Below, piece after piece: positions 37,192 to 45,954 of a DNA stretch of 64,000 nucleotides; within the stretch, counting starts at the first letter, position 1, and each line of letters opens with the position of its first letter. A model generated the notes under the pieces. It saw nothing but the letters and a program-made list of their open reading frames with translations. It did not search any database and was not told where the DNA came from. The stretch is from NCBI RefSeq assembly GCF_003002875.1, contig NZ_PVTH01000004.1, forward strand, positions 419,986-483,985. The letters are read 5' to 3'. Origin of the DNA: Arcticibacter pallidicorallinus. Its GTDB lineage: Bacteria; Bacteroidota; Bacteroidia; Sphingobacteriales; Sphingobacteriaceae. The translations under genes were made by a program, and so were the position numbers.

Positions 37192-37794
37192 TTACACGCT
37201 AACAAACTCTATAGCAGCATTTTTTGCAAATAATTCGTCATCGCCGGCAGTTCCTATCAAAACCACCTCGCTAGCATCTAAGCTATTGTCCTTCAATATA
37301 TTGATCAACACACCCGGCGCCGGCTTCGGCTCCAGCTCGTCTGTAAAAAACACCTTCAGGTAGTTCTCCAGACCGTTCCACTCCATGTGTCTGATCTTAT
37401 TTAACTGCTGAATCGGATTTCCTGCCGTGACCAGGAAAATCTGTTTCCGGTCCACGGTAATCTGTTGCAGCAGATCAAGCATTTCCTTATAAAGAAGCAG
37501 CTTCAGCGGCAGCTTTGCCTCCCGATGCAAACGCAAAAAGTTCTCCCGGTACTTTTCATCAATGCCAAATACCTCCTGCGCGCTATCAAAGATCCCCTCT
37601 TTCCCCTGATGTTCATAGCTCTTCTGCATAAAAGCAATGAGATCACCGGCAGGCGGAACCGTCTCTATATACTCCAGAAAATTGGCAAAAAGGTAATACA
37701 CCTGCAGCAGGTAGTCCTTCTCCGGATACAATACATTATCCAGCTCGAAGATAAAAGCCTTTTTCGACGGGTCGAAATCCGAATAGTTAATCAT
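37192..37794 (-). CDS. HAD-superfamily protein with altered nucleophile motif
   Basis: The protein has 200 residues. Motif I reads AFIFELDNVLYPE, so the position of the first, nucleophilic Asp of DxDx(T/V) holds E17, while D19 is kept. Motif II is LVTAGNP, where a Thr or Ser is expected, followed by a Lys-containing helix, and motif IV is VVLIGTAGDDELFA. Glu cannot normally form the aspartyl-phosphate in this fold, so the protein may be non-catalytic or use different chemistry. Its ATG overlaps the stop of the upstream gene (TAATG), showing tight coupling with lolD and the 107-residue protein. Confidence 0.78.
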   Translation of the reverse strand: MINYSDFDPSKKAFIFELDNVLYPEKDYLLQVYYLFANFLEYIETVPPAGDLIAFMQKSYEHQGKEGIFDSAQEVFGIDEKYRENFLRLHREAKLPLKLLLYKEMLDLLQQITVDRKQIFLVTAGNPIQQLNKIRHMEWNGLENYLKVFFTDELEPKPAPGVLINILKDNSLDASEVVLIGTAGDDELFAKNAAIEFVSV

Positions 37795-38117
37795 TACTCT
37801 TTCTCCAATGAATAGTCAGCGGGCGTCATGACTTTGATCCCGTATTCTTCAAATAACAGTCGCGCCGAAGCGAGTCCCGCGATCTCCTGCGGTCTCAGCG
37901 GATAAACTTCTTCCACCTCATGATCGAGACACAGGGCAAGAAGTTCATGGACGAATGAAGAAGCATTTTCATCCGGTATCTTCAGGAAGCGCTTGCTCTT
38001 CAAAAGAAAGGCAGGGAGCTCTGCCGAGTCGGCCAGAATGATCTCATCCGGACGGTTCAGAAACCGTTCCAGCTGATAGGCCTTTGATGTTGTTGCTCCG
38101 GTAATCAGAATATTCAA
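37794..38117 (-). CDS. Small Rossmann-like protein, possible orphan ATP-grasp N-terminal domain
   Basis: The protein has 107 residues, starting MNILITGATTSKAYQLERFL. This is the nucleotide-fold opening seen at the N-terminus of ATP-grasp ligases, followed by EIILADSAELPAF and VYPLRPQEIAGLASA. No ATP-grasp catalytic part follows; the stop overlaps the HAD-like start. It could be a stand-alone domain or a truncated ligase. It lies 3 nt after lolD. I do not assign a function. Confidence 0.7.
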   Translation of the reverse strand: MNILITGATTSKAYQLERFLNRPDEIILADSAELPAFLLKSKRFLKIPDENASSFVHELLALCLDHEVEEVYPLRPQEIAGLASARLLFEEYGIKVMTPADYSLEKE

Positions 38118-38120
38118 TAT

Positions 38121-38777
38121 CTATTCACTTAAAATTAATCCATCTTTCATGAAGACCTTGCGGTCTGACATTTCGCCCAGCTCTTCATTATGCGTCACAA
38201 TAATGAAGGTTTGATTAAACTGGTCCCTCAGATCTTTAAACAAACTGTGCAAACTCAGTGCGTTCTCCGAATCCAGGTTTCCCGAAGGTTCATCCGCAAG
38301 GATCAGTGCAGGATTGTTGATCAGTGCGCGTGCTACCGCCACCCGCTGCTGCTCACCACCCGAAAGTTCCGAAGGCTTGTGTTCTGCCCGGCTGCTCAAT
38401 CCCAGTAAATCCAGCAGTTCCAATGCGCGGACCTGCGATTCCTTCTTTCCCTTTTTAGCGATAAAAGCCGGAATACATACATTCTCTAATGCCGTAAATT
38501 CAGGGAGCAGGTGATGAAACTGAAAGATAAAACCCAGACGATGGTTACGAAAAGCACTTAGCTTGGCGGCCGAAAGTGAGGAAACGTTTATCCCGTCGAC
38601 GACCACCTGCCCGGCATCTGATTTATCCAGCGTTCCCACGATATGAAGCAGGGTACTTTTACCCGCGCCCGAGGCACCGAGAATGGTCACAATCTCCCCC
38701 TTGGCGACGGTCAGATCGACTCCTTTCAGGATCTCCAGCTTGCCATATTTCTTGTAAATTCCTGTCGCTTGCAGCAT
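38121..38777 (-). CDS. lolD: Lipoprotein-releasing system ATP-binding protein LolD
   Basis: The protein has 218 residues with Walker [10 protein letters not shown], signature LSGGEQQR, Walker B LILADEP, the [10 protein letters not shown]-loop and H-loop VTHN. The MacB/LolD-type EILKGVDL and [16 protein letters not shown] match the family. It powers release of mature lipoproteins from the inner membrane to LolA. The LolCE permease genes are not in the window. It heads a minus-strand operon of four genes. Confidence 0.88.
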   Translation of the reverse strand: MLQATGIYKKYGKLEILKGVDLTVAKGEIVTILGASGAGKSTLLHIVGTLDKSDAGQVVVDGINVSSLSAAKLSAFRNHRLGFIFQFHHLLPEFTALENVCIPAFIAKKGKKESQVRALELLDLLGLSSRAEHKPSELSGGEQQRVAVARALINNPALILADEPSGNLDSENALSLHSLFKDLRDQFNQTFIIVTHNEELGEMSDRKVFMKDGLILSE

Positions 38778-38871
38778 CCGACGAAATTACTTAAAAGAAT
38801 GAATGTTCCCGTCTTCGGTATTCTATAAAGAAAAAAAATATTAGCTTTACGCCACGCAAACTTCAAAACAA

Positions 38872-40071
38872 ATGAATATTCACGAATATCAAGGCAAAGC
38901 AATACTGAAGAGCTTCGGTGTCAGAGTTCAGGAAGGTATCGTTGCTGATACCCCCGAGCACGCAGTTGAAGCGGCTAAGAAGCTGAAAGAAGATTTTAAC
39001 TCTGACTGGGTAGTAATTAAAGCTCAGATTCATGCAGGTGGCCGTGGTAAAGGCGGTGGTGTAAAGCTGGCGAAGAACCTTGAAGAGGTAAAAGAAAGGG
39101 CAGAGCAGATCATCGGTATGCAACTGGTAACCCCTCAAACTGGTCCAGAAGGTAAGAAAGTAAATAAAGTTCTCGTTGCTCAGGATGTTTACTATCCGGG
39201 AGAGACTGAACCAAAAGAATACTACATCAGTGTGTTGCTTGACCGTGCAAAAGGACGCAACATCATCATGTACTCTACAGAAGGCGGAATGGATATTGAG
39301 CACGTAGCTGAAACCACTCCTCACCTCATTTTCAAAGAAGAAATCGATCCGCAGTTAGGTCTTCGCCCGTTTCAGGCAAGCCGTATCGCATATAACCTGG
39401 GGTTAAGCGGTGCAGCGATGAAAGAAATGACCAAGTTCGTTACTGCGCTTTACAAAGCGTACGAAGAAACTGATTCGGCAATGTTTGAAATCAACCCGGT
39501 TCTTAAAACGTCCGACAACAAGATCCTTGCTGTTGATGCTAAAGTGAACCTGGACGATAACGGTTTATTCCGTCACAAGGAGTATGCTGAACTTCGCGAC
39601 GAGTCTGAAGAAGATCCGATGGAAGTGGAAGCAAGCAAATCAAACCTGAACTTCGTAAAGCTTGACGGAAACGTGGGTTGTATGGTTAACGGTGCAGGTC
39701 TTGCCATGGCAACCATGGATATCATTAAACTTGCGGGTGGTGAGCCGGCTAACTTCCTTGACGTAGGTGGAACGGCCAACGCACAAACTGTAAAAGCGGC
39801 ATTTAATATCATCCTTCAGGATCCTAACGTAAAAGCTATCCTGATCAACATCTTCGGCGGTATCGTACGTTGTGACCGTGTTGCCCAGGGTGTAATCGAT
39901 GCTTATCAGGAACTTGGAAATATCCGCGTACCGATCATCGTTCGTCTACAGGGAACAAACGCTGAGGAAGCGAAAAAATTAATCGACGAGTCAGGTCTTC
40001 AGGTATTCTCAGCAATCCTTTTAAAGGAAGCTGCTGACCTGGTGACTAAAGTATTGGCTGAAGAAGCTTAA
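38872..40071 (+). CDS. sucC: Succinate-CoA ligase (ADP-forming) subunit beta
   Basis: The protein has 399 residues, beginning MNIHEYQGKAILKSFGV. The ATP-grasp core has KAQIHAGGRGKGGGV near the start, the phosphohistidine-facing NPL-type segment FEINPVL, and the C-terminal CoA-ligase domain with the ending motif NIFGGIVRCD. It converts succinyl-CoA, ADP and phosphate to succinate and ATP in the TCA cycle. The alpha subunit gene is not adjacent. A weak -7-like TAGCTTTA is at 38852-38859, and a strong terminator follows. Codon use is distinctly more biased than in the neighbours, consistent with high expression. Confidence 0.97.
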   Translation: MNIHEYQGKAILKSFGVRVQEGIVADTPEHAVEAAKKLKEDFNSDWVVIKAQIHAGGRGKGGGVKLAKNLEEVKERAEQIIGMQLVTPQTGPEGKKVNKVLVAQDVYYPGETEPKEYYISVLLDRAKGRNIIMYSTEGGMDIEHVAETTPHLIFKEEIDPQLGLRPFQASRIAYNLGLSGAAMKEMTKFVTALYKAYEETDSAMFEINPVLKTSDNKILAVDAKVNLDDNGLFRHKEYAELRDESEEDPMEVEASKSNLNFVKLDGNVGCMVNGAGLAMATMDIIKLAGGEPANFLDVGGTANAQTVKAAFNIILQDPNVKAILINIFGGIVRCDRVAQGVIDAYQELGNIRVPIIVRLQGTNAEEAKKLIDESGLQVFSAILLKEAADLVTKVLAEEA

Positions 40072-40092
40072 TTCTTACGGTCTTATAATTTG

Positions 40093-40127
40093 AAAGGACG
40101 GTATCCGACAGGAGCCGTCCTTTTTTT
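40093..40127 (+). terminator. Rho-independent terminator after sucC
   Basis: AAAGGACGG and CCGTCCTTT pair around a GC-rich loop and are followed by a T tract, starting 22 bp after the stop. Confidence 0.85.
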
Positions 40128-40283
40128 ACGTCATATCATCTGGCTAAATATCATCCCGCCTCCCTCTCCTGCCTTCACTTTTGCCATGGAACTTTAGCCA
40201 TTCAGCCGTAAAAAAGCTCCGATGTTTTCACAAACGCCCCGGAATTTATTAAATTAGGTCGCGATCACACACAATTTTACTGA

Positions 40284-42560
40284 ATGGGACATTTACCAAA
40301 ACTTATAGAGGACTTAGCATTAATCTTAATCGTCGCGGCCTTCGTGACCATACTTTTTAAAAGCATTAAGCAACCTCTGGTTTTAGGTTATATCATAGCA
40401 GGTCTGGTAGTCGGCCCCTACCTCTCATTAACCCCCAGCGTAGCGGATACCGAAAATGTGAAAACCTTCGCAGACATAGGCGTTATATTCCTGCTATTCA
40501 GTCTGGGTCTTGAGTTCAGCTTTAAGAAGCTCGTCCGGGTGGGAGGCTCGGCATCCATCACCGCCTTTGTCGAAATTATCTTCATCACACTGGCCGGATA
40601 CTTCCTCGGTCAATGGATGGGCTGGTCGACCATGGACAGTCTCTTCCTCGGAGGTATGCTGGCGAGCTCCTCTACTACGATCATTATCAAAGCCTTTGAT
40701 GAGCTCGGGGTCAAAACCAAGCAGTACGCACGGATCGTCTTCGGGGTCCTCGTCGTGGAAGACATCGTGGTCATCCTCCTGATGGTATTACTATCCACCG
40801 TAGCCGTAACGAAGCAGTTCGAAGGAACGGAAATGCTGTTCACCGTCGGAAAACTCTTCTTCTTTCTTATCCTATGGTTCCTTGCCGGAATTTTCCTGAT
40901 CCCGACCTTACTCCGAAAAGCCAAGAGCGTCCTTGACGATGAGACACTGCTGATACTATCTATCGGCCTCTGCCTGGGTATGGTGGTTGTCGCTACCCAG
41001 GTTGGTTTCTCAGCAGAACTGGGTGCTTTCATTATGGGCTCCATCCTCGCAGAAACCACTTCAGCAGAGAAAGTCGAACACATCACCTTACCTATAAAGA
41101 ACTTCTTCGGCGCTATATTCTTTGTATCGGTAGGTATGCTGATTGATCCCGTCACCATTATGGAGCATGGCTGGACGGTCGTCATTGTTACCTTGCTAAC
41201 CCTGTTCGGAAAGCTGTTCAGCACTACCCTGGGAGCACTATTATCCGGACAGCCATTAAAACAATCCGTGCAAGTGGGTATGAGTATGGCGCAGATCGGG
41301 GAGTTCGCGTTTATCGTAGCTACCCTGGGTCTGTCACTCGGTGTAATCAGCGATTTCCTTTTCCCCGTTGCCGTTGGTGCATCTGCGATCACCACCTTCA
41401 CCACACCTTACATGATTAAGTACTCGGAGCCATTCTATAACTTCCTTCAGCGCACCCTGCCTGAGAAATGGGTAACGACCCTGAACACCTATTCTACCAG
41501 CACCCAGAATATTCAGGCAGAGAATGAATGGAAGGTGGTTTTAAAAGCATACTCAAGCATTGCCTTTACCAACGGCATTATCCTTCTTGCATTAATGTTG
41601 CTGTCAATCAATTTTCTTGTTCCCTTCCTTGATCAGGCCATCGCCAACGATATCACAAGAAGCGTCATAGCCTTGGTGGTTTCATTTGGTATTGCCACGC
41701 CATTTCTCTGGGCACTAATGGCCAAGAGGCCGCATAATATGGCTTATAAAGAGCTTTGGCTGAACAAGAGATATAACCGGGGTCCTCTTCTGGTATTGGA
41801 ATTCGTGCGAATTGTAGTGGGGATACTCCTGATCGGTTTCTGGGTCAACAAACTATTCCCGACGGCGATCGCCCTGATGGTTGCTATCCCTGTAGTTTCC
41901 ACTATCCTGATCCTCTTTTCCCAGCGGATCCAGAAATTCCATCAGCGCCTGGAAGGCAGGTTCCTCTCCAACCTGAATGCGAGGGACATCGCTGAAGCCG
42001 ATGTCATCTCCCAAAAGGAGAACATCCTTCACCGCGAATTCAACCCCGATGCCGCCTCGCTCTCACCCTGGGATGCCCACATGGTTGACCTGGAAGTAAG
42101 TCAGCATGCCGAATACATCGGAAAAACGCTTGACGAACTATCCTGGCGCGAACAATACGGTATCAACATCGCCTATATCAAGCGTGGCGACCGACTCATC
42201 TATGCTCCCGGCCGTTTCAACAAGCTTTTACCCTTTGACCAGGTCGGCATTATTGCCACCGACGAGCAGATGCAAGCCTTTAAGCCGGTATTCGACGCCA
42301 AAGAACAAGCGGAGTTCTCTGACCAGGCAGTAGAAAATATCGTTGTCCAGAAGATCGTCGTCGACGAGCATAACAAACTCAAAGGCCTCACCGTCCGCAA
42401 CTCCGGCATCAGAGAACGCACAAACGGCCTGGTTGTAGGCATAGAGCGAAACAACGAACGCATGCTCAACCCCAACTCCACTACTGTATTCGAATGGGGT
42501 GATATCGTCTGGATCGTAGGTGAAAAGAAGAAAATTCAGTTGCTGAATACGAGCGGGTAA
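40284..42560 (+). CDS. CPA2-family cation:proton antiporter with RCK/TrkA-C-like tail
   Basis: The protein has 758 residues. Residues 1-390 form about 12 transmembrane helices of a Na+/H+ exchanger domain (LGYIIAGLVVGP; LFSLGLEFSFKKL; GAFIMGSILAETT). A second membrane block spans 410-560. The C-terminal 150 residues resemble one or two RCK_C domains (EYIGKTLDELSWREQYGINIAYIKR in short blocks; IERNNERMLNPNSTTVFEWGD). Such proteins exchange K+ or Na+ for H+ and are gated through the RCK tail. It is monocistronic. The substrate ion is not determinable from sequence. Confidence 0.88.
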   Translation: MGHLPKLIEDLALILIVAAFVTILFKSIKQPLVLGYIIAGLVVGPYLSLTPSVADTENVKTFADIGVIFLLFSLGLEFSFKKLVRVGGSASITAFVEIIFITLAGYFLGQWMGWSTMDSLFLGGMLASSSTTIIIKAFDELGVKTKQYARIVFGVLVVEDIVVILLMVLLSTVAVTKQFEGTEMLFTVGKLFFFLILWFLAGIFLIPTLLRKAKSVLDDETLLILSIGLCLGMVVVATQVGFSAELGAFIMGSILAETTSAEKVEHITLPIKNFFGAIFFVSVGMLIDPVTIMEHGWTVVIVTLLTLFGKLFSTTLGALLSGQPLKQSVQVGMSMAQIGEFAFIVATLGLSLGVISDFLFPVAVGASAITTFTTPYMIKYSEPFYNFLQRTLPEKWVTTLNTYSTSTQNIQAENEWKVVLKAYSSIAFTNGIILLALMLLSINFLVPFLDQAIANDITRSVIALVVSFGIATPFLWALMAKRPHNMAYKELWLNKRYNRGPLLVLEFVRIVVGILLIGFWVNKLFPTAIALMVAIPVVSTILILFSQRIQKFHQRLEGRFLSNLNARDIAEADVISQKENILHREFNPDAASLSPWDAHMVDLEVSQHAEYIGKTLDELSWREQYGINIAYIKRGDRLIYAPGRFNKLLPFDQVGIIATDEQMQAFKPVFDAKEQAEFSDQAVENIVVQKIVVDEHNKLKGLTVRNSGIRERTNGLVVGIERNNERMLNPNSTTVFEWGDIVWIVGEKKKIQLLNTSG

Positions 42561-42618
42561 GCATAGAACTAACTTATTTAGTATCTATCTAATAAATATG
42601 TATCTTTGATAAGCCAAT

Positions 42619-43179
42619 ATGTTTGAATTCATCACCGATAAAGACAAAGCAGTTCATGCTGCACTTTATGTCCTGCAGCAGGTCGGTATCTCGGATTACC
42701 ATAAAGTCTTCAAAATTCTATATTTTGCAGAACAACTTCATCTGAAGTCCTATGGAAGACCACTGACCGGTGATTCTTACCAAGCGATGCGGTTTGGTCC
42801 AGTTCCATCATTTCTTTATGACGTTTTTAAAGCAGCAGAAAAAGGCAACTCACCATTTGATGAGGCAACAGCAAGAAGCGGCGCGTTTAAGGTATCCAGG
42901 CAAGGTAATACGCCGATGGTTACCGGCGTCATAGAGCCCGATATGGACGAACTCTCTGAATCCGACCTGGAAGTACTAACGATCTCAGTAGCTGAAAACG
43001 GCAAGTTGAAATTTAAGGAACTCGTAGAGAAATCTCATGATACCGCCTGGGATAAAGCTGAAAAGAACGAGGACATTGAAATGTCTTACCTCGATATGGC
43101 GCGAGCAGCAGGCGCTTCCGAAGAAATGCTATCCTACATCAGTATGCAGTCTGAAAACTCTTCGTCCAGACTGACATGA
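42619..43179 (+). CDS. Panacea-domain (DUF4065, SocA-like) protein, putative antitoxin
   Basis: The protein has 186 residues. The Panacea signature is clear: HKVFKILYFAEQLHLKSYG, GRPLTGDSYQAMRFGPVPSFLYDVF. Panacea domains act as widely exchangeable antitoxins that neutralise unrelated toxins encoded next to them. It overlaps the next gene by 4 nt (ATGA), a strong sign of translational coupling and paired function. The SocA relative is a ClpXP proteolytic adaptor. The family is confident; the TA role rests on the neighbour. Confidence 0.8.
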   Translation: MFEFITDKDKAVHAALYVLQQVGISDYHKVFKILYFAEQLHLKSYGRPLTGDSYQAMRFGPVPSFLYDVFKAAEKGNSPFDEATARSGAFKVSRQGNTPMVTGVIEPDMDELSESDLEVLTISVAENGKLKFKELVEKSHDTAWDKAEKNEDIEMSYLDMARAAGASEEMLSYISMQSENSSSRLT

Positions 43180-43646
43180 GTTCTCTTGCCGATAGCTTAG
43201 GAGATGAGGAACATGCGCGATTCGCATTAGATAAGTTAGTGATTGGAACGGTTATACGGACCTATGTTTTAGACACCCATCCACCCAAAGAAAAACGACT
43301 GATTATCGTGGGCGAATCTTATGATCATATTTCTGTCGTCACCGTATATATCAATAGCAAATTGAATATCAATGTATTCCCAACTAAAGAATTGCAAGAT
43401 CTTAACCCGGAATTCATTCAGGAAGGGCGCAGTTACCTTGATCACAATTCCCACGTGGATTGTTCCAGCCTGCACGTTTTGAAGAAAGCTTTTCTAGCAG
43501 GTATTATCGGCGTCTCTCCGGACCGGAATCTTGGAAATGTTTCTGAACAGGATATGAAACAGATCAGGAGTCTTATTAAATCCGCCAGAACCATCAAACC
43601 AAGTTTGAAAAAACGTACGGATTATTCTTATAAGCGCAATTGTTGA
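43176..43646 (+). CDS. Putative toxin partner of the Panacea protein
   Basis: The protein has 156 residues. LVIGTVIRTYVLD, followed by KEKRLIIVGES, ISVVTVYINS and the segment SYLDHNSHVDCSSLHVLKK, gives a beta-rich pattern reminiscent of small SH3-like PemK/MazF-type toxins, but no catalytic signature is strong enough to name it. The C-terminal basic helix (IRSLIKSARTIKPSLKK) could bind RNA. The start overlaps the antitoxin stop by 4 nt. I would label it a type II toxin candidate of unknown activity. Confidence 0.6.
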   Translation: MSSLADSLGDEEHARFALDKLVIGTVIRTYVLDTHPPKEKRLIIVGESYDHISVVTVYINSKLNINVFPTKELQDLNPEFIQEGRSYLDHNSHVDCSSLHVLKKAFLAGIIGVSPDRNLGNVSEQDMKQIRSLIKSARTIKPSLKKRTDYSYKRNC

Positions 43647-43720
43647 ATTCTGCTTTGTCCTGCAATGTCCCCCTCCGTCTCCCAACTTCCGGCGTTTGCC
43701 GCCCGTCATACAAAGAATTA

Positions 43721-44974
43721 CTACTCCCGCTCCAGAAACAGCGGAACAATATGCCTGTCATGCAAATTCCCGGTTACATGGGGTGCGACTATATCTTTAT
43801 ACTTTCTCAAAGCCGCATAATAACGATCCCCATTCTCACCAGCAACCTTATAAGCCACATGCAGCAACTGCCTGAGGTCAGGATTAAAATCCGGATGCTG
43901 CTGATCATGGCGAATGGTGTTGGCTAATTTCTCAGCGCTCCATGAATTCACTTCTTCAGCGCTCGGTAACCTATCGCGTTGCACATCAATAACAGCAGCA
44001 TACGGTCCGCACAGTTCGTCAAATCGACCCAGGGCACTGCTATAGATATCTTTCACCAATTCAAGAGCCTCATTGCCCGCTTCCGAAAGCCCAATAACTT
44101 CTTCAAGCCAGGTTGTTCCGGCCGTTTTCAGATGTATACCCGCATCATGCTTTTTTATCAACCGGTTAATTGGCTGGTAAATAGAGAATTTGTCGCTTCC
44201 CGAGTGTACACTCAGCTTTAAGTTATCCGGTAAACCGAATTCCTTTATCGCATATTTGATCACGAGAATATCTTCTTCAAACTCCTTAGCAAACTGCTGC
44301 AAATCTCCCACGTAGTCAACTCCCTTATTAAACCGGCCGCTGAACTTAGGAGCAATGGTTTGCGCTTTCACATGATAGTCCGCCAGGGCACTCAGAATAA
44401 AAAACAGCTCTACAGGAGTTTGAGGATCATTCACTTCGTCCATGGACACTTCCGCGATGAAATTATCTTTGCCTTTCGCTTTTGCTATATGCGCATAAAG
44501 CTTACCAGCTTCCATGGCCGCAAGCAAAAACTTGCCGGCTATATCACGCAAAGTCTCTTCTGTTACGATCAATCGCTCACTTATCCCGGGAATGGATATC
44601 TCTCCTATGTATTTTCGGCGTCGATCGATAAAATCCTGCATGAGCTCTTCAGGAGCATGCTTCCCAATGTAATTAGCAACATCCATGGTGAAGAAATCAG
44701 ACGATTCGATAAAAGCGTCTACAGTATCCATGGTGATATGATCGGCGTCTACGCGATAAGGCCCGGTCCAACCCAAAGCTTTTACCGCCGCATCGGCCTC
44801 CGCTCGCAACTCCGGAGGAGAGGTGTTTACCGTCTTGTGTTCCCGATACGATTTATTCCAGACAGGTGTGATGGCCACTCCCCTATCCTTAGCTTTCAAA
44901 ACTGCTTTCAACTGTGCTTCGCCCTGCTGCGCAAAACGATCGCCCATACCGAAGGAGTACTTTTCTAACTTCAT
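43721..44974 (-). CDS. uxaE: Tagaturonate epimerase (UxaE)-like protein
   Basis: The protein has 417 residues. Long stretches match the UxaE family: SFGMGDRFAQQGEAQLKA, YRVDADHITMDTVD, FIAEVSMDEVNDPQTP, KLSVHSGSDKFSIY and LHDRHIVPLF. UxaE converts D-tagaturonate and D-fructuronate in galacturonate metabolism. The neighbours include a rhamnose-type mutarotase and a beta-helix protein, so galacturonan/rhamnogalacturonan breakdown is the likely context. It is cytoplasmic (no signal). It is separated by about 100 bp from the next minus-strand gene. Confidence 0.8.
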   Translation of the reverse strand: MKLEKYSFGMGDRFAQQGEAQLKAVLKAKDRGVAITPVWNKSYREHKTVNTSPPELRAEADAAVKALGWTGPYRVDADHITMDTVDAFIESSDFFTMDVANYIGKHAPEELMQDFIDRRRKYIGEISIPGISERLIVTEETLRDIAGKFLLAAMEAGKLYAHIAKAKGKDNFIAEVSMDEVNDPQTPVELFFILSALADYHVKAQTIAPKFSGRFNKGVDYVGDLQQFAKEFEEDILVIKYAIKEFGLPDNLKLSVHSGSDKFSIYQPINRLIKKHDAGIHLKTAGTTWLEEVIGLSEAGNEALELVKDIYSSALGRFDELCGPYAAVIDVQRDRLPSAEEVNSWSAEKLANTIRHDQQHPDFNPDLRQLLHVAYKVAGENGDRYYAALRKYKDIVAPHVTGNLHDRHIVPLFLERE

Positions 44975-45079
44975 GTAAACACAACAACCTATAAGCTAAA
45001 AGGTTATTACTATTCTTCTACTAGCGTTCAAAGGCCAGCTAACACGAGACTCATATTTAACCAAGGAGTTAATAGACGC

Positions 45080-45574
45080 TCAGTTTATTCTCTCTAACAG
45101 AATGTTAGTTTTCAATGGGTACTCTTTTTTCATTCTTTGCAGTTCTCTTTTCCCATCTCCAAGAATAAATAGGGCGGTAGTGCTCGATTTCTTAATAAAT
45201 TCAAGCTCTGTAATGGATTGGTCAGGATTTATGACACTAAACACTATAGTATTAGCATCACGTGCTATACCTGACAGTGGAAAAGATTCAAGCGTATTCA
45301 ACACTTCTTTCCCATCCTTCAGATACTGATAACCACCTACAAGGATATCCGCTTCCATAGCTTTTGTTGTCGATCCTATATTGACTCTCTTCTTATGAAT
45401 TACCATTTTTATACTTGTTGCTCCGCGCTTCCACATCCATGATCCAACAAAAAAATCAAGAGCGCTGTCAGTCACTAGCACACTTCCGTCAGAGAACGTT
45501 TCCATTCTCTGCGTTTCCTGACCCAGCAAATTATTTGCAAGGAGTAAACCAATTAAAATTAGTTTAATTTTCAT
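45080..45574 (-). CDS. Secreted hypothetical protein
   Basis: From ATG 45574, the protein has 164 residues with a signal peptide (MKIKLILIGLLLANNLLG); the longer frame start at 45613 would overlap the mutarotase gene. After it, LDFFVGSWMWKRGATSIKMVIHKKRV and IVFSVINPDQSITELEFI suggest a lipocalin-like or small beta-barrel protein. I do not recognise a family. It sits between the sugar mutarotase and UxaE-like genes and could be a passenger of that cluster. Confidence 0.65.
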   Translation of the reverse strand: MKIKLILIGLLLANNLLGQETQRMETFSDGSVLVTDSALDFFVGSWMWKRGATSIKMVIHKKRVNIGSTTKAMEADILVGGYQYLKDGKEVLNTLESFPLSGIARDANTIVFSVINPDQSITELEFIKKSSTTALFILGDGKRELQRMKKEYPLKTNILLERIN

Positions 45575-45602
45575 CGCTGATAACGCTTTGTATGGATTAA
45601 GT

Positions 45603-45938
45603 TTAGCCTGCAAGCGAAAATATATTCTCCATCAACATCCATTTCTCCCCCGGCTTCGCACCCGGCAAAGCTTGCTGGTATCTCCACATCAGCTCCTCCC
45701 ATTCCTGCACCCTAACATTTGCAGCATCCATTTCCGCTTTACGTTCAAAGCTGAAAGAATCATCCGTCTCCATGATCATGCACAAACGGTTGCCAAGGAG
45801 GTAGATCTCCAGTCCGGATACACCCGACTGCAGAAGACTGTCTTTCACCTCATCCCATACTTCCCTATGCCATCGCACATATTCGTCCACAAGCTTAGGA
45901 TCATCTTTAAGATCCAGCGTCATACAATATCTCGTCAT
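45603..45938 (-). CDS. rhaM: L-rhamnose mutarotase family protein
   Basis: The protein has 111 residues. MTRYCMTLDLKDDPKLVDEY, WHREVWDEVKDSLLQSG, LYLLGN-like LEIYLLGNRLCMIMET and WEELMWRYQ follow the RhaM fold, with conserved acid and Trp residues of the pocket. Family members interconvert alpha and beta anomers of L-rhamnose; some relatives act on L-fucose. Next to a GH29 fucosidase, the L-fucose option should be kept open. It lies 16 nt after the beta-helix gene, so it is probably in one unit with it and the fucosidase. Confidence 0.82.
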   Translation of the reverse strand: MTRYCMTLDLKDDPKLVDEYVRWHREVWDEVKDSLLQSGVSGLEIYLLGNRLCMIMETDDSFSFERKAEMDAANVRVQEWEELMWRYQQALPGAKPGEKWMLMENIFSLAG

Positions 45939-45954
45939 CTCTCTGGTAATAAAT

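Noticed and set aside
40610..41404. 264-codon minus-strand frame inside the CPA2 antiporter gene
   Set aside because: It is antisense to conserved membrane helices and shows no plausible protein features.
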